NCBI GenBank assembly: GCA_964036045.1
Contig: OZ038389.1
Span: 38,945,998-39,009,997 of the forward strand
DNA: 64,000 nucleotides
Source: Eutreptiella sp. 'Long Island Sound 2002'
Lineage: Eukaryota > Euglenozoa > Euglenophyceae > Eutreptiales > Eutreptiaceae
Direction of reading: 5' to 3'
In this document: piece by piece, positions 46,554 through 55,346 of the stretch
Layout of the letters: each line of letters opens with the position of its first letter
Numbering within the stretch: position 1 is the first letter of the stretch
Notes under the pieces: generated by a model
Database searches by the model: none
What the model was told of the DNA's origin: nothing
The model's input: the letters and a program-made list of their open reading frames with translations, nothing else
Translations under genes and position numbers: made by a program

Positions 46554-48038
46554 TTAGCGACGCTTTGATTGCTTGGACTTGCGCTTGTTTTTGCTGGAAG
46601 ATGGCACGGTCTGAAAATCTCGAAGGATCGATGTCAACTCCTTCGCCCACCAGTACTCTAGGCAAGTTGTTTGCTCCTCATTCACTAATTGTTGGCACGA
46701 ATGGTTGCTTGGCAACTCTCTGGTCAAAAGGCAATAAGCAAGGCCACGAATACACAAAGGCTTGTCCTGTAAATCTTCTGCGTGGGTAATTTTTCCCACG
46801 ACTCTCTCAGAGAGCTCTTCAGAAATCCAGTTGTTACCGAAGTACAAACCCTGCACCATGTTTTTCGTGAACCTCTTAAAAAAGGCACCCTCGTACGGTA
46901 GCAACGCTCTTGTGAGTTCCTTGTTTTTGACCGAATGTGTAGCACCTTGAACATAAAAGTTCGACAGACAGTCCTCGTACTCAGGACGCCACCAGTCATC
47001 AGTGCGTGTCGCTTCGAGAACTTCGGTGCCGGTCACTTCAAGAGCTTCGGTGCCTGTCAGCTCAAGAACGTTTTCTGGTCTGGACACTGGTTCTTCGTCA
47101 CTGTCCTCCCGTGCAACCACATACTCCTGATCAAGAATTTTCTCCGCTCCCCAACACCAGGCTTGTGATTCTGACCATCGAGGATAAGCATGCCTGAGGC
47201 GCACCCTTTCAGTAGGAGCTAGTTGCACCCAGATAGTTTGGTTGGAGGACTCATACCAGGCTTGTGGATCAGAGTAACCTTCAGACTCCTTCAAATATTG
47301 TAACATCACCTCTCGCCAGTTTGTTTGACTCACCACTTCGGGGACTTCTGCGTTCCAGGCCTGTTGAGACGCTTGTTCGAGCCCTGTAACCAACACGGTA
47401 AGGACCTTCTGAGCCTCGTACCATGGAACCACGTCTTCCGACTCAAAATCGATAGTTAATTCCAGCGCGGCTGCAGAAAGCTGGCAGGAGGTCTTGGCAT
47501 TTCTTGTCACCTGTGGCGCTCGCTGAAGGAGAGACACTGGTTCGTCCACTTCTGTTTCATCACAATCAGAATGAAAGGAATATTCAGGGAAGTAAGGCGC
47601 AGGTTGAGACAGGGGCACTGGTTGTAACGGCGCCTGAGTCAAGGCTCTTGCATGGGCCAACAACGCAATAGGCTCCTGTGTGAGATCTTCGTCGCAATCT
47701 GGCATTTTTTCTGTTCCTTCTGGCTGTTTTCTGTTACGGCGACGCTGCGCGCCTGGGAGACGACGTTGTGTCTTGTCTGGCTCTGCACCAACATTGTCCT
47801 GGCTGACCTTCAAAACACTTCCTTTGTCTCCGTACGTCGGATGAGCGTCAGCTTGTCCAGAAGCACCTTCGGAGCGCACATTCGGCAGTGCCGCACCAGC
47901 ACCCGAATTTGGACAACGCTTGGCGCTTGAACCAAAGCACTTGAACCAGGTCTTCCACCACTTAGACTTGGAACTTGATATCATTTGATGACATGAATTG
48001 TCTTGTAAGTGCAGCTTACGATTGTCTTGTAAGTGCAA
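46554..48038 (-). CDS. RT-E single protein, 494 aa, function unknown
   Basis: An intact frame from the ATG at 48,038, which lies 35 bp inside the 5' LTR, to TAA at 46,554. The N-terminus repeats HLQDN twice, followed by a basic Trp-rich patch, a Ser/Pro/acidic middle, a triplicated L-E-[LV]-TGTE-like motif (about residues 300-325), and a well-structured-looking C-terminal third ending in a basic SKNKRKSKQSKRR tail. There is no CCHC knuckle, protease or RT motif. It could be a diverged Gag or a captured host or viral gene; I cannot tell. The near-identical LTRs and open frame suggest recent activity. Confidence 0.7.
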   Translation of the reverse strand: MHLQDNRKLHLQDNSCHQMISSSKSKWWKTWFKCFGSSAKRCPNSGAGAALPNVRSEGASGQADAHPTYGDKGSVLKVSQDNVGAEPDKTQRRLPGAQRRRNRKQPEGTEKMPDCDEDLTQEPIALLAHARALTQAPLQPVPLSQPAPYFPEYSFHSDCDETEVDEPVSLLQRAPQVTRNAKTSCQLSAAALELTIDFESEDVVPWYEAQKVLTVLVTGLEQASQQAWNAEVPEVVSQTNWREVMLQYLKESEGYSDPQAWYESSNQTIWVQLAPTERVRLRHAYPRWSESQAWCWGAEKILDQEYVVAREDSDEEPVSRPENVLELTGTEALEVTGTEVLEATRTDDWWRPEYEDCLSNFYVQGATHSVKNKELTRALLPYEGAFFKRFTKNMVQGLYFGNNWISEELSERVVGKITHAEDLQDKPLCIRGLAYCLLTRELPSNHSCQQLVNEEQTTCLEYWWAKELTSILRDFQTVPSSSKNKRKSKQSKRR

Positions 48039-48507
48039 GGTCTATTGTTTGTTTCCTTTTCTCGGGTCTCTTGAGTTCCTTGATTGGCAAAGCCTGCTGC
48101 TTGTTTGCTTGCTTGTTTCACCCGGTGCCTGCTGGTTTTACCGGAAGCCAAAACACTCCTCAAAGCAGTACATGCAAGACACCCATATCCCACGGCGGTA
48201 ACGTACAAGAGTCAAATATGTCGTGAACCGGATCCAGTCATGGTAGCAGTGTTGTTGGCGGCACCAAAAGCAGCAATGACGGCAAGAGACAATTCAAGGG
48301 CTCATCATACCCTATATAAATACATAGCATCAGGGGCTGAATTGTCTTGCGGGAATACTATGCACGCAATGAAAGGTCGCAAATATTATGCATGCACCGA
48401 GGAGCGCTCACAGAAAAGGCGAGAAATTATGGTCACTATTACCCAGCGTGACCTCTGTAGACTAGCGCTTCTGTCGCTAATGGTAGCGTTTGACGGCCGC
48501 AGTTACA
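48004..48507 (-). repeat. RT-E 5' LTR
   Basis: The mate of 44,614-45,117. The motif TTGTCTTGTAAGTGC occurs twice, once inside the LTR and once straddling its internal border. No tRNA primer site is recognisable beyond it. Confidence 0.92.
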
Positions 48508-49796
48508 CTGACGACGTTGCCGACTACGAGGAGCGCTTACGGTATTTCCAGGGGGACCATGTTTTTGTGGGGGGGGAGGGGGTGGAGGGGGCCGAAGAGG
48601 AGGAGGGGGAGGAGGCCGAAGAGGAGGAGGTGGAGGAGGCCGAAGAAGAGGAGGTGGAGGAGACCGAAGAGGAGGAGGGGGAGGGGGAGAAAGAGGAGGA
48701 GCGGCAGGCCCCGGCGGACATTGAACCGGAGTTGAGTATTGAGGTGGACGTCGACGCACCCCCCCAGCCCCCCGCCCCCCGGCCCAAACCAAGCCCCAAA
48801 CCTCCCGCCAAGGGTGCCGTAAGCCGGAAGCCTCAGCCGGCGTAGAAGTATGGGGGGAAGAAGGAGTTGGTGGAGAGTGCGAGCCATGGCACGCTCCGAG
48901 AGGTCCCGGATGTGTATTACATCCCGGGGAGGTGGGTGGACCGGCGCCACCCCCTGTCCCTCCGGCAGTTGGGTGCCCCCCGTGGTGCTCTGGGTGTGGG
49001 GCACCTGTATGCCCTGTTCTTTGAGGCCCACCCGGACGGCACGATGCGCACGCGCGTGTGTGAGACGGGTGGTGCGGGGTATGCCGAGGTGGAGTACATA
49101 TGTACCCAGCTCGGCACTCTGTTTGAGGGGGTCCCGGGGTGCACCAAAATTCCCCCGGTCCACTTTTGGGTGTCCCCGCCTAAGCGGGAGACAAAGTTTT
49201 CAGTGCGGAGGGACGGGAATAGGGGGGTTGCGCGATGTGCGTTCCTTTTGGCACGCATTGTGGCGCATTGTATCAAGGGAGGACATTACGTCCCCCTTAA
49301 GGACCTCCCCGGAGTCGGCGCGGGCGTGGAGTTCACGACCGTTGCCGAGATGTGGGGGGATGTTGCCATGTTGGCAGCATGGGGGGCGGACATGGCGCGT
49401 AGGCCGGGGCAGCGGCCCTCTGGCAAGCGGGGCGCCGTGTGCGACGAGGTGACGGCCATGGTGGAGGCCCGGACGGATGAGCCTCCCCTCGTGCGATTGT
49501 CTTGGGTGGGGTACCTTGCGTTGGCGCTTGCGGGTGAGGAGTCGTTGCGCGTGCCGGTTGGGTGTGTTGTGCCCTACTCTTGGGGGGGGCGTTTTTGAGA
49601 AATCCAAAAGTTCGTGTCCGAGAGGAGGTGTGAGAAGGTTAGGACGGAGGCCAAGCGCACCGGCAGGGTGCAACAAAGGGTGTGGTTGGCCCAACGGGTG
49701 TCGGGGGGCGAGAGGCGTAAGGGGGTTGCACACAAGCAACCAAAGGCACGCGTGGGTAAGAAGAGGAAGTTGACGGTAGGATGAGGGGGAATGGGT

Positions 49797-50400
49797 GCCA
49801 CGTGCCCCTTGTGGTGGGCTCCCGAGCGGGGCCATATTCAATCCATTCAAGGGAGGGGGGCGGTGCAATACGGGCCCCCATGTGCCCTCTAACCCCATGC
49901 TTGACCCCAACGACCCACGTGCCAAGGGGAAGACGCACGGTGGGAGCGCGCCCCTTGTTATGAGCCCCCAAGCGGGGCCATGTTCCATCCAATTCAGGGG
50001 GGGAATGGGTGCAGTACGGGCCCCCATGTGCCCTCTAACCCCCTGCATGACCCCGTTGCACCACGTGCCAAGGACACGCCGAACGGAGGGAGCACGCCCC
50101 TTGTTATGGGCCCTCAAGCGGGGCCATTTTCAATCCATTCCAGGGAGGGGAGGGGTGCAGTACGGGCCCCCATGTGCCCTCTAACCCCATGCATGACCCC
50201 GTTGCACCACGTGCCAAGGACACGCCGAACCGAGGGAGCGCGCCCCTTGTCATGGGCCCCGAAAGCGGGGCCATATTCAATCCATTCCAGGGGGGGGAGG
50301 GGTGCAGTACGGGCCCCCATGTGCCCTCTAACCCCCTGCGTGACCCCGTTGCACCATGTGCCAAGGACACGCCGAACCGAGGGAGCGGGCCCCTTGTTTT
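49797..50400. repeat. Minisatellite, four units of about 146 bp, between the convergent MULE-1 genes
   Basis: Each unit contains GCGGGGCCATATTCAATCC and CCCCCATGTGCCCTCTAACC; the latter recurs near 49,876, 50,022, 50,168 and 50,312. It fills the gap between the 3' ends of the two genes. Confidence 0.85.
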
Positions 50401-50428
50401 CGCACGACGTCACTCAGATTGCATTCCA

Positions 50429-53400
50429 TTACTTCTTTGCCTTGCCTCTGCCCTTGCCCTTGCCTTTACCGCCCCCTTTCTTGGGCGCCGGTGGTGCAGG
50501 GTTCAGAATTTGATCCAAGGGAAAGTATGCGGCATCCGTTGTTGGCACAAACCCGGGGTTGGGCCAACATTGCATGCCCATGGACAATGGGACTTGTGAG
50601 CCTTGCGTGTATAAGTATGGATGCGGGATGGGAATTTGACTACTTGGGGTGGCTTGAGAGTAGGGGAGGGTTGGGGGTTGCAATGATTGGGTGATAGACG
50701 TAGCTTCGGAGGAGTGCACACCCTGAGACAAAAGGGCAATACCGGAGGGTGGTGGAGCCGGAAGGGAGGGTGTGAATGGGGAAGGGGGGGGCACCCTGCG
50801 AAGCATAACTACATCATCACTCCCCTCTTCATGAATTGGTCGGTTAGCAAAAGGCATTGGGGGGTAAGCGGGGACGAAGGGGGGTACAAACGGGGGGGTG
50901 ACGTACACTTGTGGTGGGGGTACGGAGGGGGGTGGGACGTCGGGCTCCGCGGTGTTTTTCTTTTTCTTCTTTCCGCCGGTAGCCATCTCAGATGCCTTTC
51001 GCTTTTGTGCTTTGGTGGGTGGCTTTGCTGGATTGTCCGCTTTAAGGTCACCCAATGGTTTCCTTTGCGTGTCAATCCACGTCCGCAAAGTAAATCTAGC
51101 ATCTTCAAAGCGTTCTTGCGAAACAATTGCCACATCCACAAACTCCCTAGCCAAGGCACTCAATTGGAACCGGTTCCTTATTCTTTGAACCTCCTCTTGG
51201 CGCACTAGTAGTGCCGCCTCACCCTCCCCCTCGGGAACGATGCCTTCCACACTCGGTGCCTCCACGGGACAAGGACCGACACGCTCATGGTTGTGGTAAA
51301 GCTTCCCAACCACGTTCCGGGACATAAACTCCAACTCCTCATGCATGGGAGGGTCCTCCAAGAAATATTGGGAATGCACACACCTAGGATTTTATGAGGT
51401 CCAGTTATCCCCTAACTCATTGACACACAAGTTGAGGGTCTCAATGTGTGTCTCAACTTAACCACAAGGCCCAAGTGGAAAGCGGCGAATGCGTCGTCCC
51501 GCAATACCCTCCAAAAATGCCTACAGGGCATCCCAAGCATGGTAGGAAATGCACAAGTGCACATCAGGTCACGGTACAAGGTGTAGGTGGTAGATCCAAA
51601 AAAGGTCCGGACCGGCCCCGAGAGTTCAACATAGTGAGCTACATTGGTTCCCTGTCTGGAAACTTCAAAGATGGCCTCATTAGGCGCGGGGGTCACCATT
51701 CTGGGGGGGAGATCGTACTCCAAAAGATCCTCCACCCCCTTTGTGGGGTTGGGACAGTTGTCCAAGGTGGCAGGGGCCAGAGCCTCGTATGAGTGGTCCG
51801 GCAGCCTCTTCATGTCGTACCCAAATGAAAGGACCATCTAATGGGCTGCCTCATCCCTTCCCCATGTGGTCAGCCGGTCCTTCATTGCCTCGTACGGCAT
51901 TGGAAAAATTTGCTGGGCCGTCTCATGCCGGGAGCGAAAGGAGCCCGTTGTCACGCGTGTGTCCAGACACTCCCATTTCAAAATCAGCTCCCCCACAATG
52001 ACCATGAGTGCGTCAAAAACGTCGTTCAGCTTTTTCCGCTTGGTTAGGCGGCCCTCCTTTGCCCACCTATGGATGCCCTTGACCCTCCACCCGTTGTGTG
52101 GACACAATCCCAGGTGTGAACACACCCACCTGAAAACAGCGTGCCCAGCTTCGCACCTTGTCCCCCCCCCCACGTAGCACTCAAATATGTATGTCCACTT
52201 GAACAGATTGGGTCCCCAAGAATTTCAACATTCCACATGTGCTCGAAGACAACAATGGAGACTTGGCGGTGTGCACGGGCCATGAGGCGGACCAATTTAG
52301 TGAAAGTGTCGTGGCCAAGAACGCCTTTCAGGTTCTTGGCCACGTTCTTGGCAATGTGCCAGTAACACCAGAAGTGCTTGGCGTAGGGGAAAACGGTGGC
52401 AACGGCCCCCGAAGCCTTCACACATGCATCCGTGAACATGACGACGGGCGTGATGCCCACGGCCGCCAACCAGTGGGTAAACTGGTACTCAAAGTCGCGA
52501 GTTTTTTCGCCTACAACAATGGCTTGGCCCATGAGCACTGACTGCCCATAGTTGTTGACCCCCACGAAGAGGCCAATGTTCAGGTTATACCTATTACTTT
52601 GATAGGTATTATCATGGAGATTAGATACGGGAAGCGCCGGGCAATAGCAATTTGCTCGACGCTCATCCAGAAGACATGGGATAGTTTCCCAATGTCATCC
52701 TTCACCACATGGGTGTACCACCCATGTTCGCCCTTTTCCTCAAGGCGGCTGACCAACTCATGGGCATCCCGCGCTGAGGAGTACCCTTTGGCATCATAAA
52801 TATTTTGCACCTTTTTTGCGGTGATCTCGACACCGCGGTTCCGCATGAAATGTACCACATTGCGGAGGGGCATGAAGGCTTGTCCCAAGTTCATGATTAA
52901 ATCGGCATCCTCACGGGACAAATTCCCCGAACCAAGGAATTTTTTTTGCTTGGCCGTTTGCGGTGGATGGTTATGGTCTAGGCAGAGTCCTTTGTGACTC
53001 ACGGACTACACCTCGCGCATGCCATCCTTCCGGCGAAAAATGTACAAACTGAAGGGACAACAATCCTCCTTTGACTCCGGTGCATATGTTGGCTTCGTCC
53101 TACTATCCTCGGGAAGGACCCCGGATTGGGCTGCGTTACAATTTTGTTGTTTTTGGCGACCTACTTTGGCGCAATAAAAATATGCTTGGCCTTTGTTTTT
53201 ATCGCCACGACGACTGAGAATATAGCCGTTCTCATCCGCCCAATCCTCCATGCGGTCACAAGCTTCTTGGTGACTAGAGCCGGCAAATGCATGCACAACC
53301 GGCTCCCAAGTGGCACCAATCTCCGGAAACGTCATGCTGTCATCTTCATCATCATTATCTTCCTCGTCGGAGCACGCTTCATATGGGTCTTCTTTGAGGA

Positions 53401-53464
53401 CCACCGATGGTGCCGGGGACAAGGGAAGGGGACTGTAGTTGAGCTCAGATGATGTGTCTGACAT
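50429..53464 (-). pseudogene. MULE-1 transposase (FAR1 zinc finger, DDE/MULE core, SWIM finger)
   Basis: It would cut and integrate the element. From the ATG at 53,464: an acidic N-terminus; a FAR1/WRKY-GCM1-type finger (about 53,160-52,950, ending CLDHNHP) interrupted by TAG at 53,006; a MULE core with RFPYLI (about 52,630), a first Asp region broken by a one-base loss near 52,612, then GVNNYGQ, FTDAC (second Asp, about 52,430) and CYWHIAKN; a frame change near 52,170; TAG at 51,838; a SWIM finger CXCX9CXH (about 51,560); and a Lys-rich nuclear-localisation-like tail ending TAA at 50,429. A 45 bp GT-AG gap near 51,390-51,435 may be an intron. Confidence 0.85.
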
Positions 53465-53604
53465 CTGTGTCTGAAAAATAGTAGAACAGATGCACTTGAT
53501 GCTGGCATTTATAAAAATACGCTGTTCAGCCCGAGCAATCAATTAAGTCAGAAAGTCAATTCCATTTTTTCCCCATTTACAGTTAATTCAAGCGCAGGCG
53601 CCAG

Positions 53605-53666
53605 ATGTGGGCAGATCTTTTAGTCCTACGCGTAGTCCTAAGCCGTAGTCCTGCATAGCCATTCCC
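53605..53666 (-). repeat. MULE-1 right terminal inverted repeat
   Basis: The reverse complement of 42,198-42,259 with 60 of 62 matches. The outer boundary is set where similarity stops (CATTCCC then cagaag). Confidence 0.85.
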
Positions 53667-54430
53667 CAGAAGCGATGCCACCTTTGCGAGAAGAAGGTGC
53701 GTAGCACGTCATGGCGCAGTGTGCCCTCCATCCTCAAGGCACCTAAAGGGGCACAATGGTGCTATAGAGGCGTGTGTCGGACTGTTGGCCGCCACCTTTT
53801 AAAGACTACAAGAGGCGAGTCGACGCCATTCGGGCCAATTTCAAGTCGCACAAGGCACAATCTGACCCTCCAACACAAGCATCCCCAGCCCACGCCAAAT
53901 GTTACCAGGTTGTTAGCATGTCTTGATTTGTCACCACCATTCATAAGGATTGTAGCATTCCCATTGCACTACACTGCCCATTGGTGTATTTCTAGGCTCC
54001 CCAACCTATCCAACGCCCTAAAGAGGGCAAGAGGAAGTGTACATTTGCAAAAGGGCCACATTGCAAAGGTGTGGTCATTGGAATGCTTGATGCCCTCATT
54101 GCGATCATTTGCCTTTGCCTAGAATGAGCTCCCACGATCTACTCTTACCATTTAATTCCACATTCATTGGTGTTTTGCCTTTTTGTAGATTGAAAAGTTG
54201 TTGGAGAGATCAAAGGAAAGGCTGCACCACTTGGAGGACCCAGCCTCCAAATTTTGTCGGCGTACTGTTGCGGAGAGGGCCTTGAACCGCAAGGCCGTGC
54301 ATGAGGCCGGTCCGGTTGTGCTTGAATACCGGCAGCGCCTCTCCCATTGTGCCCAAAGCCCAAGGCCCGCCTTGGCATTTGATGGTACAAGTATGGATTT
54401 AGTCCAAAACGAACCCACAGGAGAACAGGC

Positions 54431-54539
54431 AGGGGGGGGGGGTGCTTTTCAGGTCCGTGTTGGGCCCGTGTTAACACAACACATGAGGGGGTGGGGGGGT
54501 ACTTTTCACCGCCTGGGTTGCGGCCTTGTTAACACGTCC
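54431..54539 (+). repeat. Intronic 110 bp direct repeat, copy 1
   Basis: A poly-G start, then ACTTTTCAGGTCCGTGTTGG-type sequence and GTGTTAACAC palindromes. Its partner is at 55,071-55,179, so the intron appears internally duplicated. Confidence 0.75.
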
Positions 54540-54556
54540 AATAGGTACGTGGTACG

Positions 54557-54662
54557 TGTTGTGTGTTGTGTTGTGTTGTGTTGTGTTGTGTTGCGTTGCG
54601 TTGTGTTGTGTTGTGTTGTGTTGTGTTGTGTTGTGTTGTGTTGTGTTGTGTTGTGTTGTTGT
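54557..54662 (+). repeat. (TTGTG)n microsatellite
   Basis: About 20 near-perfect pentanucleotide units. It is complementary to the array at 54,920-55,035 on the same strand. Confidence 0.95.
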
Positions 54663-54919
54663 GCGGTTTGAAAGTATTTTTGCTTCGCCCCTTGAAAACA
54701 CTCGTCAGGGACCCTATTTGGTGGTAACAGAAAAATTGTATGACCAAGTGTTGGAGTATTCTGTGGACAATCTGTAGGTTTGTAGGTTCCTGTGTCATGT
54801 TGCATGAGCACTCTCGGGTTGCTACGGATGACTGAACCCGCTGTCTTTGGGTACAATATGTCATACGTGCATAAGTGGTCAAGCAATTGTTGCACTACTT
54901 TTGCGTGTCTCCGGTGCAA

Positions 54920-55035
54920 ACACAACACAACACAACACAACCCAACACAACATAACACAAAACAACACAACACAACACAACACAACACAACACAACACAA
55001 CACAACACAACACAACACAACACAACACAACACAA
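54920..55035 (+). repeat. (CACAA)n microsatellite, inverted relative to 54,557
   Basis: About 23 units, the reverse complement of the upstream array. The two could pair into a hairpin of about 100 bp in RNA or single-stranded DNA. Confidence 0.95.
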
Positions 55036-55070
55036 AATCTGCGGGTTCGTGTGTTGCCATAGGGGGGACA

Positions 55071-55179
55071 GAGGGGGGGGGGGACTTTTCAGGTCCGTGT
55101 TGGGCCTGTGTTAACACAACACAGGAGGGGGTGGGGGGGTACCTTCTACCTCTGTGTTGGCCGGCCGTGTTAACACGTC
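55071..55179 (+). repeat. Intronic 110 bp direct repeat, copy 2
   Basis: It matches 54,431-54,539 including the paired GTGTTAACAC palindromes. An acceptor-like ttctccacag follows at about 55,190. Confidence 0.75.
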
Positions 55180-55346
55180 TGTTCTCCACAGAGGCACTCA
55201 CTCGGTATCACAAAAGGGTGCGCCAAGATGAAGCGTTTGTCAACGCTTCGAAACGCACCAAGGCAAATTCGACGCCTTCCACGGAACCACCTCAACAAAG
55301 GCGTAGCGGACGCACAATTGTGACCCTGGCGCGCTTCTTGGATTAA

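Larger units (their letters stand above)
44614..48507 (-). mobile_element. RT-E, young non-autonomous LTR retrotransposon
   Basis: A 3,894 bp element with 504 bp LTRs (44,614-45,117 and 48,004-48,507) that differ at about four positions, and the duplication CTGAC. A polypurine tract (GGTAGGGGGG on the minus strand at 45,127-45,118) just before the LTR at 45,117 sets the orientation as minus. It encodes one 494-codon protein and no protease, RT or integrase, so it resembles LARD or TR-GAG elements and must borrow enzymes. Confidence 0.9.
42411..49784 (+). pseudogene. MULE-1 plus-strand accessory gene (mudrB-like position), multi-exon, split by RT-E
   Basis: Function not recognised. Exons read in one continuous phase: 42,411-42,675; 42,784-43,032; 43,111-43,203; 43,320-43,409; 43,932-44,232, each bounded by GT and AG. 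The next junction (44,233-about 44,350) is unresolved. The following exon reaches 44,613, where RT-E sits, and resumes in frame at 48,513 after the target duplication. After a Glu-rich tract (48,580-48,700) and a Pro-rich stretch there is a TAG (48,843), then 250 open codons, a TGA (49,596), and a basic tail with KKRK ending at 49,784. The start is the ATG 150 bp from the terminal repeat. Its placement and convergence match mudrB of MuDR, but I see no sequence relation. Confidence 0.55.
42198..53666. mobile_element. MULE-1, MuDR-like DNA transposon with convergent genes
   Basis: Terminal inverted repeats of 62 bp (42,198-42,259 and 53,605-53,666; two mismatches) bound a plus-strand multi-exon gene starting 150 bp inside the left end and a minus-strand MULE transposase starting 140 bp inside the right end. 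They converge on a minisatellite at about 49.8-50.4 kb. Without the RT-E insertion the length is about 7.6 kb. I could not find a 9 bp target duplication at the ends. Confidence 0.82.
53740..55346 (+). pseudogene. Exons of an unrecognised gene flanking MULE-1
   Basis: Coding-like pieces: about 53,793-53,900 (basic, containing FKDYKRRVDAIRANF); 54,188 to about 54,425 after a polypyrimidine tract and AG (Leu/Arg-rich helix with LLERSKERLHHLEDP); and 55,191-55,346 after ttctccacag (basic, ending TLARFLD and TAA). The last intron holds duplicated GC-rich blocks and two microsatellites. No family is recognised; it could be a host gene or the DNA-binding subunit of another transposon. The first part is close to the MULE-1 end. 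Confidence 0.35.

Noticed and set aside
42189-53675. A 9 bp target duplication for MULE-1
   Set aside because: Left flank gctggcagc and right flank cagaagcga do not match. The ends may be trimmed or the target altered, so I do not claim one.
54557-55040. Long open frames made of Cys-Val-Leu or Asn-Thr-Thr-Gln-His repeats
   Set aside because: They are translations of the pentanucleotide microsatellites on both strands and have no protein meaning.
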